A stretch of 8,236 nucleotides of DNA from an uncultured Bacillota bacterium (lineage in GTDB: Bacteria; Bacillota; Sulfobacillia; UBA995; UBA9673), in contig CALMHV010000409.1 of NCBI GenBank assembly GCA_937863905.1, positions 1 to 8,236 of the forward strand, given 5' to 3'. Below the pieces are notes generated by a model. That model did not search any database. It was not told the origin of the DNA and saw nothing but the letters and a program-made list of their open reading frames with translations. The translations under genes were made by a program, and so were the position numbers. Positions 1 to 6,155 of this stretch are shown in pieces; position 1 is the first letter of the stretch; every line of letters begins with the position of its first letter.

Positions 1-78
1 CGTCCGGCTCCGGGGCGCCGGGGCCGGTGGGACAGGTCGCGTCCGTCTTCGGCGCGGGCGCCCGCCTGGCGGCCCCTG

Positions 79-738
79 GTGCTCCGGCCCGTCAGTTCCC
101 GGACGGGCGCCACGGGTGCCGCAGCGGTCGGCGCCCGGCCTCCGGCGGGCTTCGGCTTCGTGGGCGTCCGAGCGGGGTCGGCCTCTGGAGCGGGAGGCGC
201 CCAGGTGGCCATGGGTCTTCGGGTGGCCGGAGGCCCGCCGGCGGCTCTCCCCAGGGAGAGAGAGGACGTCTCACAGGCCGGCATCCGCTCCTACCTTGTC
301 TGCCTGGTCGCGGCGTTCGCCCTGGCCGGGCTCCTGGTCTGGGCGAGCGGCACCGGGGACCTCCTGGGATACCGAGTCGACGAACTCAAGACCGCTATCG
401 CCACCCTGCAGGGCGAGAACGAGAGACTTTCTTTCGAGTTGTCGGGCTACCAGTCCGTGGCCCGGATCGAACGGGAGGCCACGGGGCGGCTGGGCCTGGT
501 CCGGCCTGAGTACGTCCGGATCAGCGCCCGGGAGGTGGGGCAGGACGGCGCAGCCGAGGCCGTTCCCCAGGCTCTGGCCCGGGTCATTCGCCTTACGCCG
601 GACGGGGCGGCCGGGGAGTCCGGCGATGCGGTCGCGGTCGAGTCCGAGACCCGTCGGGGACCTCTGGGTACGCTCTGGGAACGGTTCTATCGGTGGCTCA
701 CCGGCGCCGCGCAGGCCGAGGCCAGCGACTGGCGGTAA
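79..738 (+). CDS. ftsL: FtsL/DivIC-like septum formation initiator protein
   Basis: Small bitopic division protein expected to sit in the divisome with DivIB and DivIC and to link to the septal transpeptidase. From GTG 79 it has 219 residues. They comprise a basic, Ala/Gly/Pro-rich N-terminus (1-65), one membrane segment at about 71-90, and a short coiled coil at about 97-122 rich in Leu and Glu. The family-like stretch ARIEREATGRLGLVRPEYV follows at 128-146, where one expects 'A..LGmv.P'. A tail of about 70 residues follows, ending in an aromatic amphipathic stretch (LWERFYRWL, 199-207). It precedes a class B PBP gene, the usual place of ftsL. The start is unsure: the frame is open with G/C third positions back to position 1, so the gene may begin before the window, and ATG 211 is another candidate. 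FtsL and DivIC cannot be separated by sequence alone; position favours FtsL. Confidence 0.8.
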   Translation: MLRPVSSRTGATGAAAVGARPPAGFGFVGVRAGSASGAGGAQVAMGLRVAGGPPAALPREREDVSQAGIRSYLVCLVAAFALAGLLVWASGTGDLLGYRVDELKTAIATLQGENERLSFELSGYQSVARIEREATGRLGLVRPEYVRISAREVGQDGAAEAVPQALARVIRLTPDGAAGESGDAVAVESETRRGPLGTLWERFYRWLTGAAQAEASDWR

Positions 739-745
739 GGCGGGG
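737..745 (+). promoter_or_regulatory. Ribosome binding site deciding a TTG start of spoVD
   Basis: AAGGCGGGG differs from a strong Shine-Dalgarno sequence at one base and lies 7 bases before TTG 753. It begins inside the ftsL stop codon (736-738), so the two genes are probably translationally coupled. It supports TTG 753 over the upstream GTG 693, which would overlap ftsL by 46 bases and add 20 Arg-rich residues not typical of the family. Confidence 0.6.
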
Positions 746-752
746 ATCTGGC

Positions 753-2867
753 TTGACACAGCCTGGAATCGTCCTGCGTAAACGGGCTTACCTGCTGCTC
801 GGCTGCTTCTGCTTGATCGCCCTCGGCATCGCGGGTCGACTTGCCTACCTGCAATTCGTCAGGGGTCCGTATCTCCGCGAACAAGCCTTCAACGTCCGCA
901 CCCACGAGGTGCCCGTCGAGGCCCGACGAGGCGTCATCTACGACCGTCTGGGCCGCGAACTGGCCGTGAGCGTGAACGTCGACTCCATTTTCGCCGTGCC
1001 CTCCGAGGTCAAGGATGCCCCGGCTACGGCCCGCAAGGTGGCCGAGGTCCTCGGGCTCGACTACGATTGGGTCGCGGAGCGGCTGGCGCAGAATTCGGCC
1101 TTCGTCTGGCTCAAGCGCAAGATTCCCGATGAGGTCTCGCAGGCTCTTAAGGTGCTCGACCTCCCGGGGATCAACTTCACCCCGGAGAGCCGCCGCGTCT
1201 ACCCCAAGGGCTCGGTCGCCGCGCACGTCCTGGGGTTCGCGGGTATCGACAGCCAGGGGCTGGCCGGCGTCGAGTACAGCTACGACGACCAACTCCGCGG
1301 CACCCCCGGCTCCATCATCATCGAGTACGACGCTATCGGCCGCCAGATACCGCAGGCCATGCACAGGTACATCGCCCCCGTGGACGGCCAGAGCCTGGTC
1401 CTGACCATCGACGAGGTCATCCAGAGCCTGGTCGAGCGGGAACTCGATGCGATAATGCTCGCGAACAAACCCAAGCACGCGACCATCGTCGTCATGGACC
1501 CGAGGAACGGGGAGATTCTCGGCTTGGGCTGCCGCCCGGGGTTCGACCCGAACCGGTTCGCCGACTCTCCCGAGGCGAACTGGCGGAACTTCGCCGTGAG
1601 CGACACCTACCACCCCGGCTCCACCTTCAAGCCCGTGACCGCGGCGGCGGCCGTGGAGGAAGGCGTGGTCTCCTGGAGCGACAACTTCTACTGCTCCGGT
1701 AGCGTCGTTGTCGACGACCGGCGCCTCCACTGTCACAAGAGCGACGGACACGGTTCCCTCAGTCTCACCGGAGTCGTGGAGTTCTCCTGTAACGTCGGCT
1801 TTGTCAACATCGGCCTGCGGCTGGGTTCGACGGCCTTCTACAAGTACTGGCACTCCTTCGGGCTCGACTCTGTCTCCGGCGTCGACCTCCCGGGCGAGGC
1901 CGTGAGCCTCATCCTGCCCGAGAAGGACTGTCACTCGGTGGACCTGGCCGTCATGTCCTTCGGCCAGACCCTCACCGTTACACCCCTGGAGTTGATGCGG
2001 GCCATGGCCGCCATCTGCAACGGCGGTCACCTGGTCACTCCGCACGTGGGCAAGGAGTTTCGCGGGGCCGACGGCCAGGTTGTGCCGATCGAGTGGCCGG
2101 TCGGCCAGCAGGTCATTTCGGCGGAGACCTCGCGGGAGGTCAGTGTGGCGATGGAGGCCGTCGTGGCCACGGGGACGGGCAAGGTCGCCTACATGCCCGG
2201 ATACCGGCTGGCCGGCAAGACCGGCACCTCGCAGAAGACGGTCGGCGGGGTCGTTTCCTCGGACGCCTTCATCTCGTCGTTCTGCGGGTTCGGACCGGCC
2301 GACGCCCCCGAGGTCCTGATCCTGGTCGTGGTCGACGAACCGGTCGGCGAGTATTTCGGCAGCCAGGTGGCCGCCCCGCCCTTCGGCCGGCTCATGCGCG
2401 ACATCTACCGCTATCTGGAGATCCCGCTGGTCTACAAGGCTGGCGAGGGTCCAGCCGGGCAGGGCGGGAGGGACACCCCCGGGTCCGCCGAATTGACGGT
2501 CCCGAGTGTCGTCGGGCGGACGGTAGGCGAGGCTCTGGCCATCCTGCAGTCCGCCGGACTGCGCGCCGAGGCGACAGGTGATGTCTCGGGCGTGGTTGCT
2601 CGCCAGACTCCGGGGCCGGACGCCAAGGTCGCCCCGGGGACGCTGGTGCTGCTCGAGGCTGGCCCGGGTGGGCCGGCCCAGGGTCTGGTCATCGTGCCCG
2701 ACGTCCGCGGCCGGAGCATGACCGACGCGGCGATGCTCCTGGAGAAGGCCGGACTGCGCATCGTGATCCAGGGAACGGGTCTCGCGGCGGCCCAAAACCC
2801 GGCCCCCGGCTCGTCTGTGGCGGCCGGCAGCCCGGTCGTCGTCGCCTTCGAACCACCCAGGGACTAG
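753..2867 (+). CDS. spoVD: Class B penicillin-binding protein, SpoVD type, two PASTA domains
   Basis: Peptidoglycan D,D-transpeptidase that crosslinks glycan strands outside the membrane. With the TTG 753 start it has 704 residues: a short cytoplasmic tail, a membrane anchor at about 12-30, and a PBP dimerisation domain opening with RRGVIYDRLGR (58-68). The transpeptidase domain spans about 240-560. All three penicillin-binding motifs are intact: STFK with nucleophile Ser290, SCN at 345-347, and KTGT at 489-492. Two PASTA domains close the protein, at about 581-637 and 646-702, after a Gly-rich linker. The stretch around PVDGQSLVLTIDEVIQSLVE and the Cys327/Cys346 pair resemble sporulation protein SpoVD more than PbpB. 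SpoVD is usually about 645 residues with one PASTA domain, so the second domain explains the extra length. As the only class B PBP gene in the window it may serve vegetative division as well (inference). Confidence 0.93.
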   Translation: MTQPGIVLRKRAYLLLGCFCLIALGIAGRLAYLQFVRGPYLREQAFNVRTHEVPVEARRGVIYDRLGRELAVSVNVDSIFAVPSEVKDAPATARKVAEVLGLDYDWVAERLAQNSAFVWLKRKIPDEVSQALKVLDLPGINFTPESRRVYPKGSVAAHVLGFAGIDSQGLAGVEYSYDDQLRGTPGSIIIEYDAIGRQIPQAMHRYIAPVDGQSLVLTIDEVIQSLVERELDAIMLANKPKHATIVVMDPRNGEILGLGCRPGFDPNRFADSPEANWRNFAVSDTYHPGSTFKPVTAAAAVEEGVVSWSDNFYCSGSVVVDDRRLHCHKSDGHGSLSLTGVVEFSCNVGFVNIGLRLGSTAFYKYWHSFGLDSVSGVDLPGEAVSLILPEKDCHSVDLAVMSFGQTLTVTPLELMRAMAAICNGGHLVTPHVGKEFRGADGQVVPIEWPVGQQVISAETSREVSVAMEAVVATGTGKVAYMPGYRLAGKTGTSQKTVGGVVSSDAFISSFCGFGPADAPEVLILVVVDEPVGEYFGSQVAAPPFGRLMRDIYRYLEIPLVYKAGEGPAGQGGRDTPGSAELTVPSVVGRTVGEALAILQSAGLRAEATGDVSGVVARQTPGPDAKVAPGTLVLLEAGPGGPAQGLVIVPDVRGRSMTDAAMLLEKAGLRIVIQGTGLAAAQNPAPGSSVAAGSPVVVAFEPPRD

Positions 2868-2888
2868 CCGGCCGGATTGACCGGCCGG
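2868..2888. other. Perfect GC hairpin directly after the spoVD stop
   Basis: CCGGCCGG at 2868-2875 is repeated after a five-base spacer (ATTGA) at 2881-2888. As the unit is its own reverse complement, this gives an 8-bp all-GC stem starting at the first base after the TAG. No T-run follows, so a standard intrinsic terminator is unlikely. A role in attenuation, mRNA processing or 3' end protection is possible. GC-rich DNA makes chance hairpins common, but this one is perfect and exactly abuts the stop codon. Confidence 0.5.
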
Positions 2889-2893
2889 AGGGC

Positions 2894-2908
2894 GCGACCG
2901 GCGGTCGC
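2894..2908. other. Second short hairpin in the spoVD-murE gap
   Basis: GCGACC (2894-2899) pairs with GGTCGC (2903-2908) across a three-base loop, five bases after the preceding hairpin. The following bases (CGTTGTGG) are only mildly T-containing, so termination would be weak at best. Together the two stems make this 84-base gap the only structured intergenic space between the genes. No convincing promoter is seen in it: TTGTGG at 2911 and TATAGG at 2944 are 27 bases apart, too far for a sigma-A promoter. Confidence 0.35.
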
Positions 2909-2951
2909 CGTTGTGGCATGTCCTACCAGCAGGACGCGCAGGCTATAGGGG

Positions 2952-4622
2952 ATGGGGCCAATCCAAGCCAGGGATTTGTTCCGCGGCACCGACGTCATGG
3001 CCGTCATAGGCGACCTGCGGGCCGAGGTCACCGGGGTTAGATACGACTCCCGGGCCGTCGAGCCCGGGGACGCCTTCTTCTGCGTCCGCGGCTTCGTCCA
3101 CGACGGGCACGACTTCGCGGCCGAGGCCCTGGCCCGGGGAGCGCGGGTCGTCGTGGTCGAGGGTCAAGCCGGGCTGGAGCGGGTCCGAGCGGTGGCCGGG
3201 GCCGCGACCGCGTCCGGAGGCGCCGCGACCGCGTCCGGAGGCGCCACGCCCGGTTCCGGCGCCGCGGTCATCGTGGCGGTGGCTTCCGTCCGTCACGCCA
3301 TGGGCCTGGCGGCCGCGGCCTTCTTCGGGCAGCCTTCGTCGCGGCTTCGGGTCATCGGCGTCACCGGGACGAACGGCAAGACGACAACGACCCATCTGGT
3401 GCGGGAGATTCTTGTCGCCCAGGGGAGGCCCTGCGGCCTCATCGGGACCGTCCACTCCATCGTCGGGGGGAAGAGCCTGCCGGCCGTGAGGACCACGCCC
3501 GAGGCTTTCGACCTCCAGAGTCTGGCGGCCGACATGGTCCGGGCGGGCGACGCTTGTCTCAGCCTGGAGGTCGGCTCCCACGCCCTGTCTTTGGAGCGCA
3601 CGGTCGGCTTCGAGTTCGACCTGGCTGTCTTCACCAACCTGACCCAAGACCACCTGGACTTCCACGGCACGATGGAGGAGTACTTCCGGGCCAAGGCCGC
3701 GCTCTTCGAGAGTCTCGGCCGTTCCCGGGGGGCCGAGGCCAAGGCCGGGCGGAAAGCCGCCATCCTGAACGCGGACGACCCCTACGGCCGGCGCCTGGCC
3801 GGCCTGACCGCCGCCCCGGTCACCACCTACGGCCTCACCTCCGAGGACGCCGACCTCCGGGCGACAGACCTCAGCTTTGAGCCCCGTCGCACGGGTTTCA
3901 CCCTGACGGCCAGGGAGGCCCTTGGCGGTGCGGCTCCGGGGATGGCCGGGTTCCAGGAGCGGGCGGAGCTTTCCCTCACCGGGCGCCACAACGTGGCCAA
4001 CGCCCTCGCCGCCGTGGCGGTCGCCCTCGTGGAAGGAGTGTCCCCACGGGCGGTCGTGGCCTCGCTGTCCTCGCTCCGGGGGGCGGCGGGCCGCTTCGAG
4101 AGGGTCGACGCCGGTCAAGACTTCACGGTCGTTGTTGACTACGCCCACACGCCCGATGGGCTCGAGAACGTCCTGCGAGCGGCCAGGGCCCTACGGCCGA
4201 GACGGGTCATCACTGTCTTCGGCTGCGGCGGAGACCGCGACCGCACCAAACGGCCGCTCATGGGGGAGAAGGTGGCCAATCTCTCGGATCTTTGTGTCGT
4301 GACTTCGGACAACCCTCGGAGCGAGAGACCGGAGGCCATCATCGACGACATCAGGCCCGGCCTGGAGCGAGCCGGACGCAAGGAAGGAACCGGCTACGTG
4401 GCCGAGCCCGACCGCGCCAAGGCCATCGCCCTGGCCGTCCAGACCGCCGGCCCGGGAGACCTCGTGCTCGTCACCGGCAAGGGCCATGAGACCTATCAGA
4501 TCTTCGCCGACCGCACTATCCACTTCGACGACCGGGAGGTCCTCGGGGAAGCCATCCGAGTCAAGCTGGGGCGTCCGGACCGCCGGCCCTCCGGGACGGG
4601 GGGCGATTCCGCTGAGCGGTGA
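2952..4622 (+). CDS. murE: UDP-MurNAc-L-Ala-D-Glu:meso-diaminopimelate ligase
   Basis: Cytoplasmic Mur ligase adding the third stem-peptide residue with ATP. The protein has 556 residues, somewhat above the usual 490-500. The N-terminal UDP-binding domain carries the conserved TGVRYDSRAVEPGD stretch (27-40). The ATP-binding P-loop GTNGKTTT is at 139-146. The lysine expected to be carbamylated is K248 in MEEYFRAKAALF, and NADDP lies at 273-277. The C-terminal domain has DYAHTPDGLENVL (396-408), FGCGGDRDRTKRPLM and DNPR at 453-456, the motif of meso-DAP-adding enzymes. A low-complexity Ala/Gly/Ser/Thr insert lies at about 83-105 inside the N-terminal domain. ATG 2952 is the first possible start because an in-frame TAG lies at 2946. 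Its ribosome site is poor: AGG at 2940-2942, and a GGGG run touching the ATG. ATG 2997 would cut into the conserved N-terminus. Confidence 0.96.
   Translation: MGPIQARDLFRGTDVMAVIGDLRAEVTGVRYDSRAVEPGDAFFCVRGFVHDGHDFAAEALARGARVVVVEGQAGLERVRAVAGAATASGGAATASGGATPGSGAAVIVAVASVRHAMGLAAAAFFGQPSSRLRVIGVTGTNGKTTTTHLVREILVAQGRPCGLIGTVHSIVGGKSLPAVRTTPEAFDLQSLAADMVRAGDACLSLEVGSHALSLERTVGFEFDLAVFTNLTQDHLDFHGTMEEYFRAKAALFESLGRSRGAEAKAGRKAAILNADDPYGRRLAGLTAAPVTTYGLTSEDADLRATDLSFEPRRTGFTLTAREALGGAAPGMAGFQERAELSLTGRHNVANALAAVAVALVEGVSPRAVVASLSSLRGAAGRFERVDAGQDFTVVVDYAHTPDGLENVLRAARALRPRRVITVFGCGGDRDRTKRPLMGEKVANLSDLCVVTSDNPRSERPEAIIDDIRPGLERAGRKEGTGYVAEPDRAKAIALAVQTAGPGDLVLVTGKGHETYQIFADRTIHFDDREVLGEAIRVKLGRPDRRPSGTGGDSAER
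3201..3263 (+). repeat. 21-bp tandem repeat inside murE
   Basis: Two exact 21-bp copies (3201-3221 and 3222-3242) are followed by a decayed third copy (3243-3263). They are in frame and encode AATASGG twice, then ATPGSGA. The repeat sits in a region of the N-terminal domain that is normally a short loop, so copy number could vary without breaking the gene. Confidence 0.85.
4598..4622 (+). promoter_or_regulatory. Ambiguous murE-murF translation junction
   Basis: GGGGGG at 4598-4603 lies 8 bases before an in-frame CTG at 4612, the best placed start for the observed murF frame. GTG 4619 overlaps the murE stop as GTGA, the compact style seen at later junctions, but reads in the wrong frame for MurF. 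There is no ATG, GTG or TTG in the murF frame between ATG 4486 and the conserved N-terminus. Confidence 0.4.
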
Positions 4623-6150
4623 CGACCGGGTCAGGGTTGGCCCGTCCCGCCCGCTGTTCACGCTGGGCGAGATCGCCGCGTGGACGGGAGCTCGCCCGGC
4701 GGCGGGCGGCCTGGCGCCGACCGCCGTCATCACCGGGGTGGAAGTCGACTCGCGGCAGGTGCGGCCGGGAGACCTTTTCTGCGCTCTGCCGGGCGAGCGG
4801 GTGGACGGCCACTCCTTCGTGGGCCGGGCTCTGGAGGCCGGGGCTCTCGCCGCGCTGGTCGCTCGCGATCCGGGCTGCCCCGTGCCGTCCGGACGGCAGC
4901 TCCTGGAGGTCCCGGACGTGCGGGAGGCCCTCGGGCAGCTCGCCCGCCACCACCGCGACCGCTACGCGATCCCGGTCATCGGGGTCACCGGGAGCGTCGG
5001 GAAGACGACCACCAAAGACCTCATCGCCTCGGCCCTCGGGAGCGCGCTGCGGGTCCTCGCCAACCGGGGGAACCTCAACACCGACATCGGGCTGCCCCTC
5101 AGTCTCTTCGAACTTGGGCCCGAGCACGAAATCGTCTGCTTGGAGATGAGCATGCGCGGACCCGGCGAGGTCGCCCGGCTCGCGGCGCTGGCCCGCCCGT
5201 CCAGCGGGGTCATCACCAACGTGGGTCCGGCGCACATCGAGTGGCTCGGCTCGCTCCAGGCCATCGCGACGGCCAAGGAGGAACTCCTGTGGGCCCTTCC
5301 GCCGGACGGGTCGGCCGTGCTGAACGCCGACGACCCCATCGTCTCGGCGATGGCCCCCCGGCACCGGGGACGCCTGGCGCGGGTCGTGACCTACGGCTTG
5401 GACCGGCCGGCCGACGTGTCCGCCGCCGGGCTCGACCCGGCTTCCGAAGCTGGCGCGCGCTTTCTGGTGACGGCCTTCGGGACCGAACTCGGCCCGTTCA
5501 CGGTGCCTTTGGCCGGCAAGCACAGCGTCCTCAATGCCTTGGCCGCCGTGGCCGTCGCCCTGCTCCACGGGGTGAACCCGGAAGCCATCCGCTCCGGGCT
5601 GGCTCGGCCACGCCTCTCGGGCCTGCGACAGGAGGTCACCGCGGTGGGCGGGGTGACGGTGGTCAACGACGCCTACAACGCCGGTCCGGCTTCCATGGCC
5701 GCCTCGGTCGAACTCCTGGTTGCCTGGCGGGCGCGCCGGGGCGGGCGGGCCGTGGCGGTGCTTGGTGACATGCTGGAACTCGGGGGTCTGAGCGAGGCCG
5801 CTCACCGCGACCTGGGACGGGCGCTGGCGCGGGCCGGCATCGATCACCTCATCGCGGTGGGACCGCTCTCGGCGGTCCTGTCCGAGGCGGCCCGGCAGGG
5901 CGGGCTCGGGGAAGACCGGGTCCGGCACTTCTCCGGACAACCCGGGGCGGGGAACCCCGAAGCGGCGGAGGCCGCGCTCCGCGCCGTCCGTCCCGGCGAC
6001 ACCGTCCTGGTCAAGGCCTCGCGGGGGATGAAGTTCGAGGAGATCGCCGACCGCCTCGTGTCCGGTCTGCGGGACCGGGCGGAGGGTAGGGCGGCGGAGG
6101 ATAAGGCGGCGGAGGGTAGGGCGGCGGAGGATAAGGCGGCGGAGGAGTGA
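4612..6150 (+). CDS. murF: UDP-MurNAc-tripeptide:D-alanyl-D-alanine ligase
   Basis: Cytoplasmic Mur ligase adding D-Ala-D-Ala with ATP, the last soluble precursor step. From CTG 4612 it has 512 residues; the family is usually about 450-460. The N-terminal domain opens with RPLFTLGEIAAWTGARP. The P-loop GSVGKTT is at about 127-133 (Lys131). NADDP follows, then GKHSVLNALAAVAVAL, NDAYNAGPASM at 352-362, VLGDMLELGG at 383-392 and KASRGMKFEEIADRL near the C-terminus, all MurF signatures. A charged repeat tail of about 25 residues ends the protein. The start is the weak point. ATG 4486 would add 42 further residues read out of frame through the murE end (137-base overlap), GTG 4738 would remove part of the substrate domain, and CTG 4612 has a well spaced ribosome site. 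A lost base near 4645-4653 would instead join GTG 4619 to this frame. Confidence 0.93.
   Translation: MSGDDRVRVGPSRPLFTLGEIAAWTGARPAAGGLAPTAVITGVEVDSRQVRPGDLFCALPGERVDGHSFVGRALEAGALAALVARDPGCPVPSGRQLLEVPDVREALGQLARHHRDRYAIPVIGVTGSVGKTTTKDLIASALGSALRVLANRGNLNTDIGLPLSLFELGPEHEIVCLEMSMRGPGEVARLAALARPSSGVITNVGPAHIEWLGSLQAIATAKEELLWALPPDGSAVLNADDPIVSAMAPRHRGRLARVVTYGLDRPADVSAAGLDPASEAGARFLVTAFGTELGPFTVPLAGKHSVLNALAAVAVALLHGVNPEAIRSGLARPRLSGLRQEVTAVGGVTVVNDAYNAGPASMAASVELLVAWRARRGGRAVAVLGDMLELGGLSEAAHRDLGRALARAGIDHLIAVGPLSAVLSEAARQGGLGEDRVRHFSGQPGAGNPEAAEAALRAVRPGDTVLVKASRGMKFEEIADRLVSGLRDRAEGRAAEDKAAEGRAAEDKAAEE
6079..6145 (+). repeat. 30-bp tandem repeat at the murF 3' end
   Basis: Two exact 30-bp copies (6079-6108 and 6109-6138) are followed by a 7-base partial copy (6139-6145). 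Each copy splits into two near-identical 15-bp halves of the form GCGGAGGRTARGGCG. They encode AEGRAAEDKA twice, a charged, probably helical tail. Codons GGT, AGG, GAT and AAG depart from the otherwise strong bias. Every half-copy contains GCGGAGG, a ribosome-site-like core, and the last partial copy forms the ribosome site of mraY. Confidence 0.9.
6141..6147 (+). promoter_or_regulatory. Ribosome binding site of mraY
   Basis: GGAGGAG is a near-perfect Shine-Dalgarno core ending 8 bases before GTG 6156. The alternative GTG 6147, overlapping the murF stop as GTGA, shares its first base with this motif and is too close to use it. This favours GTG 6156. The motif lies inside the murF coding end, so mraY is likely coupled to murF translation. 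Confidence 0.65.
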
Positions 6151-6155
6151 GCGCG

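Noticed and set aside
27..509. A 160-residue plus-strand frame at the left edge
   Set aside because: Gly, Arg and Pro rich without domain signals; the overlapping ftsL frame has the membrane segment and coiled coil.
753..782. TTGACA at 753-758 as a promoter -35 box
   Set aside because: The hexamer is the start of spoVD (TTG ACA). At 17-18 bases downstream there is only GCGTAA or CGTAAA, lacking the key -10 bases.
687..2795. A 702-codon open frame on the minus strand opposite spoVD
   Set aside because: In GC-rich genes with G/C third positions the opposite strand loses most stop codons. Its product is low-complexity (Asp, Gly, Arg, His rich) with no family motif, while the plus strand has a complete PBP.
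3201..3263. Direct repeats as a CRISPR array
   Set aside because: Copies are adjacent with no spacers, and they lie in frame inside murE.
4619..5149. A separate gene from GTG 4619 in the second frame
   Set aside because: Its product is Arg, Pro and Ser rich and shadows MurF. Only its first dozen codons are of interest, as a possible shifted MurF start.
4561..5940. A 459-codon minus-strand frame opposite murF
   Set aside because: Same composition effect; no recognisable domain, and it lies over a complete MurF.
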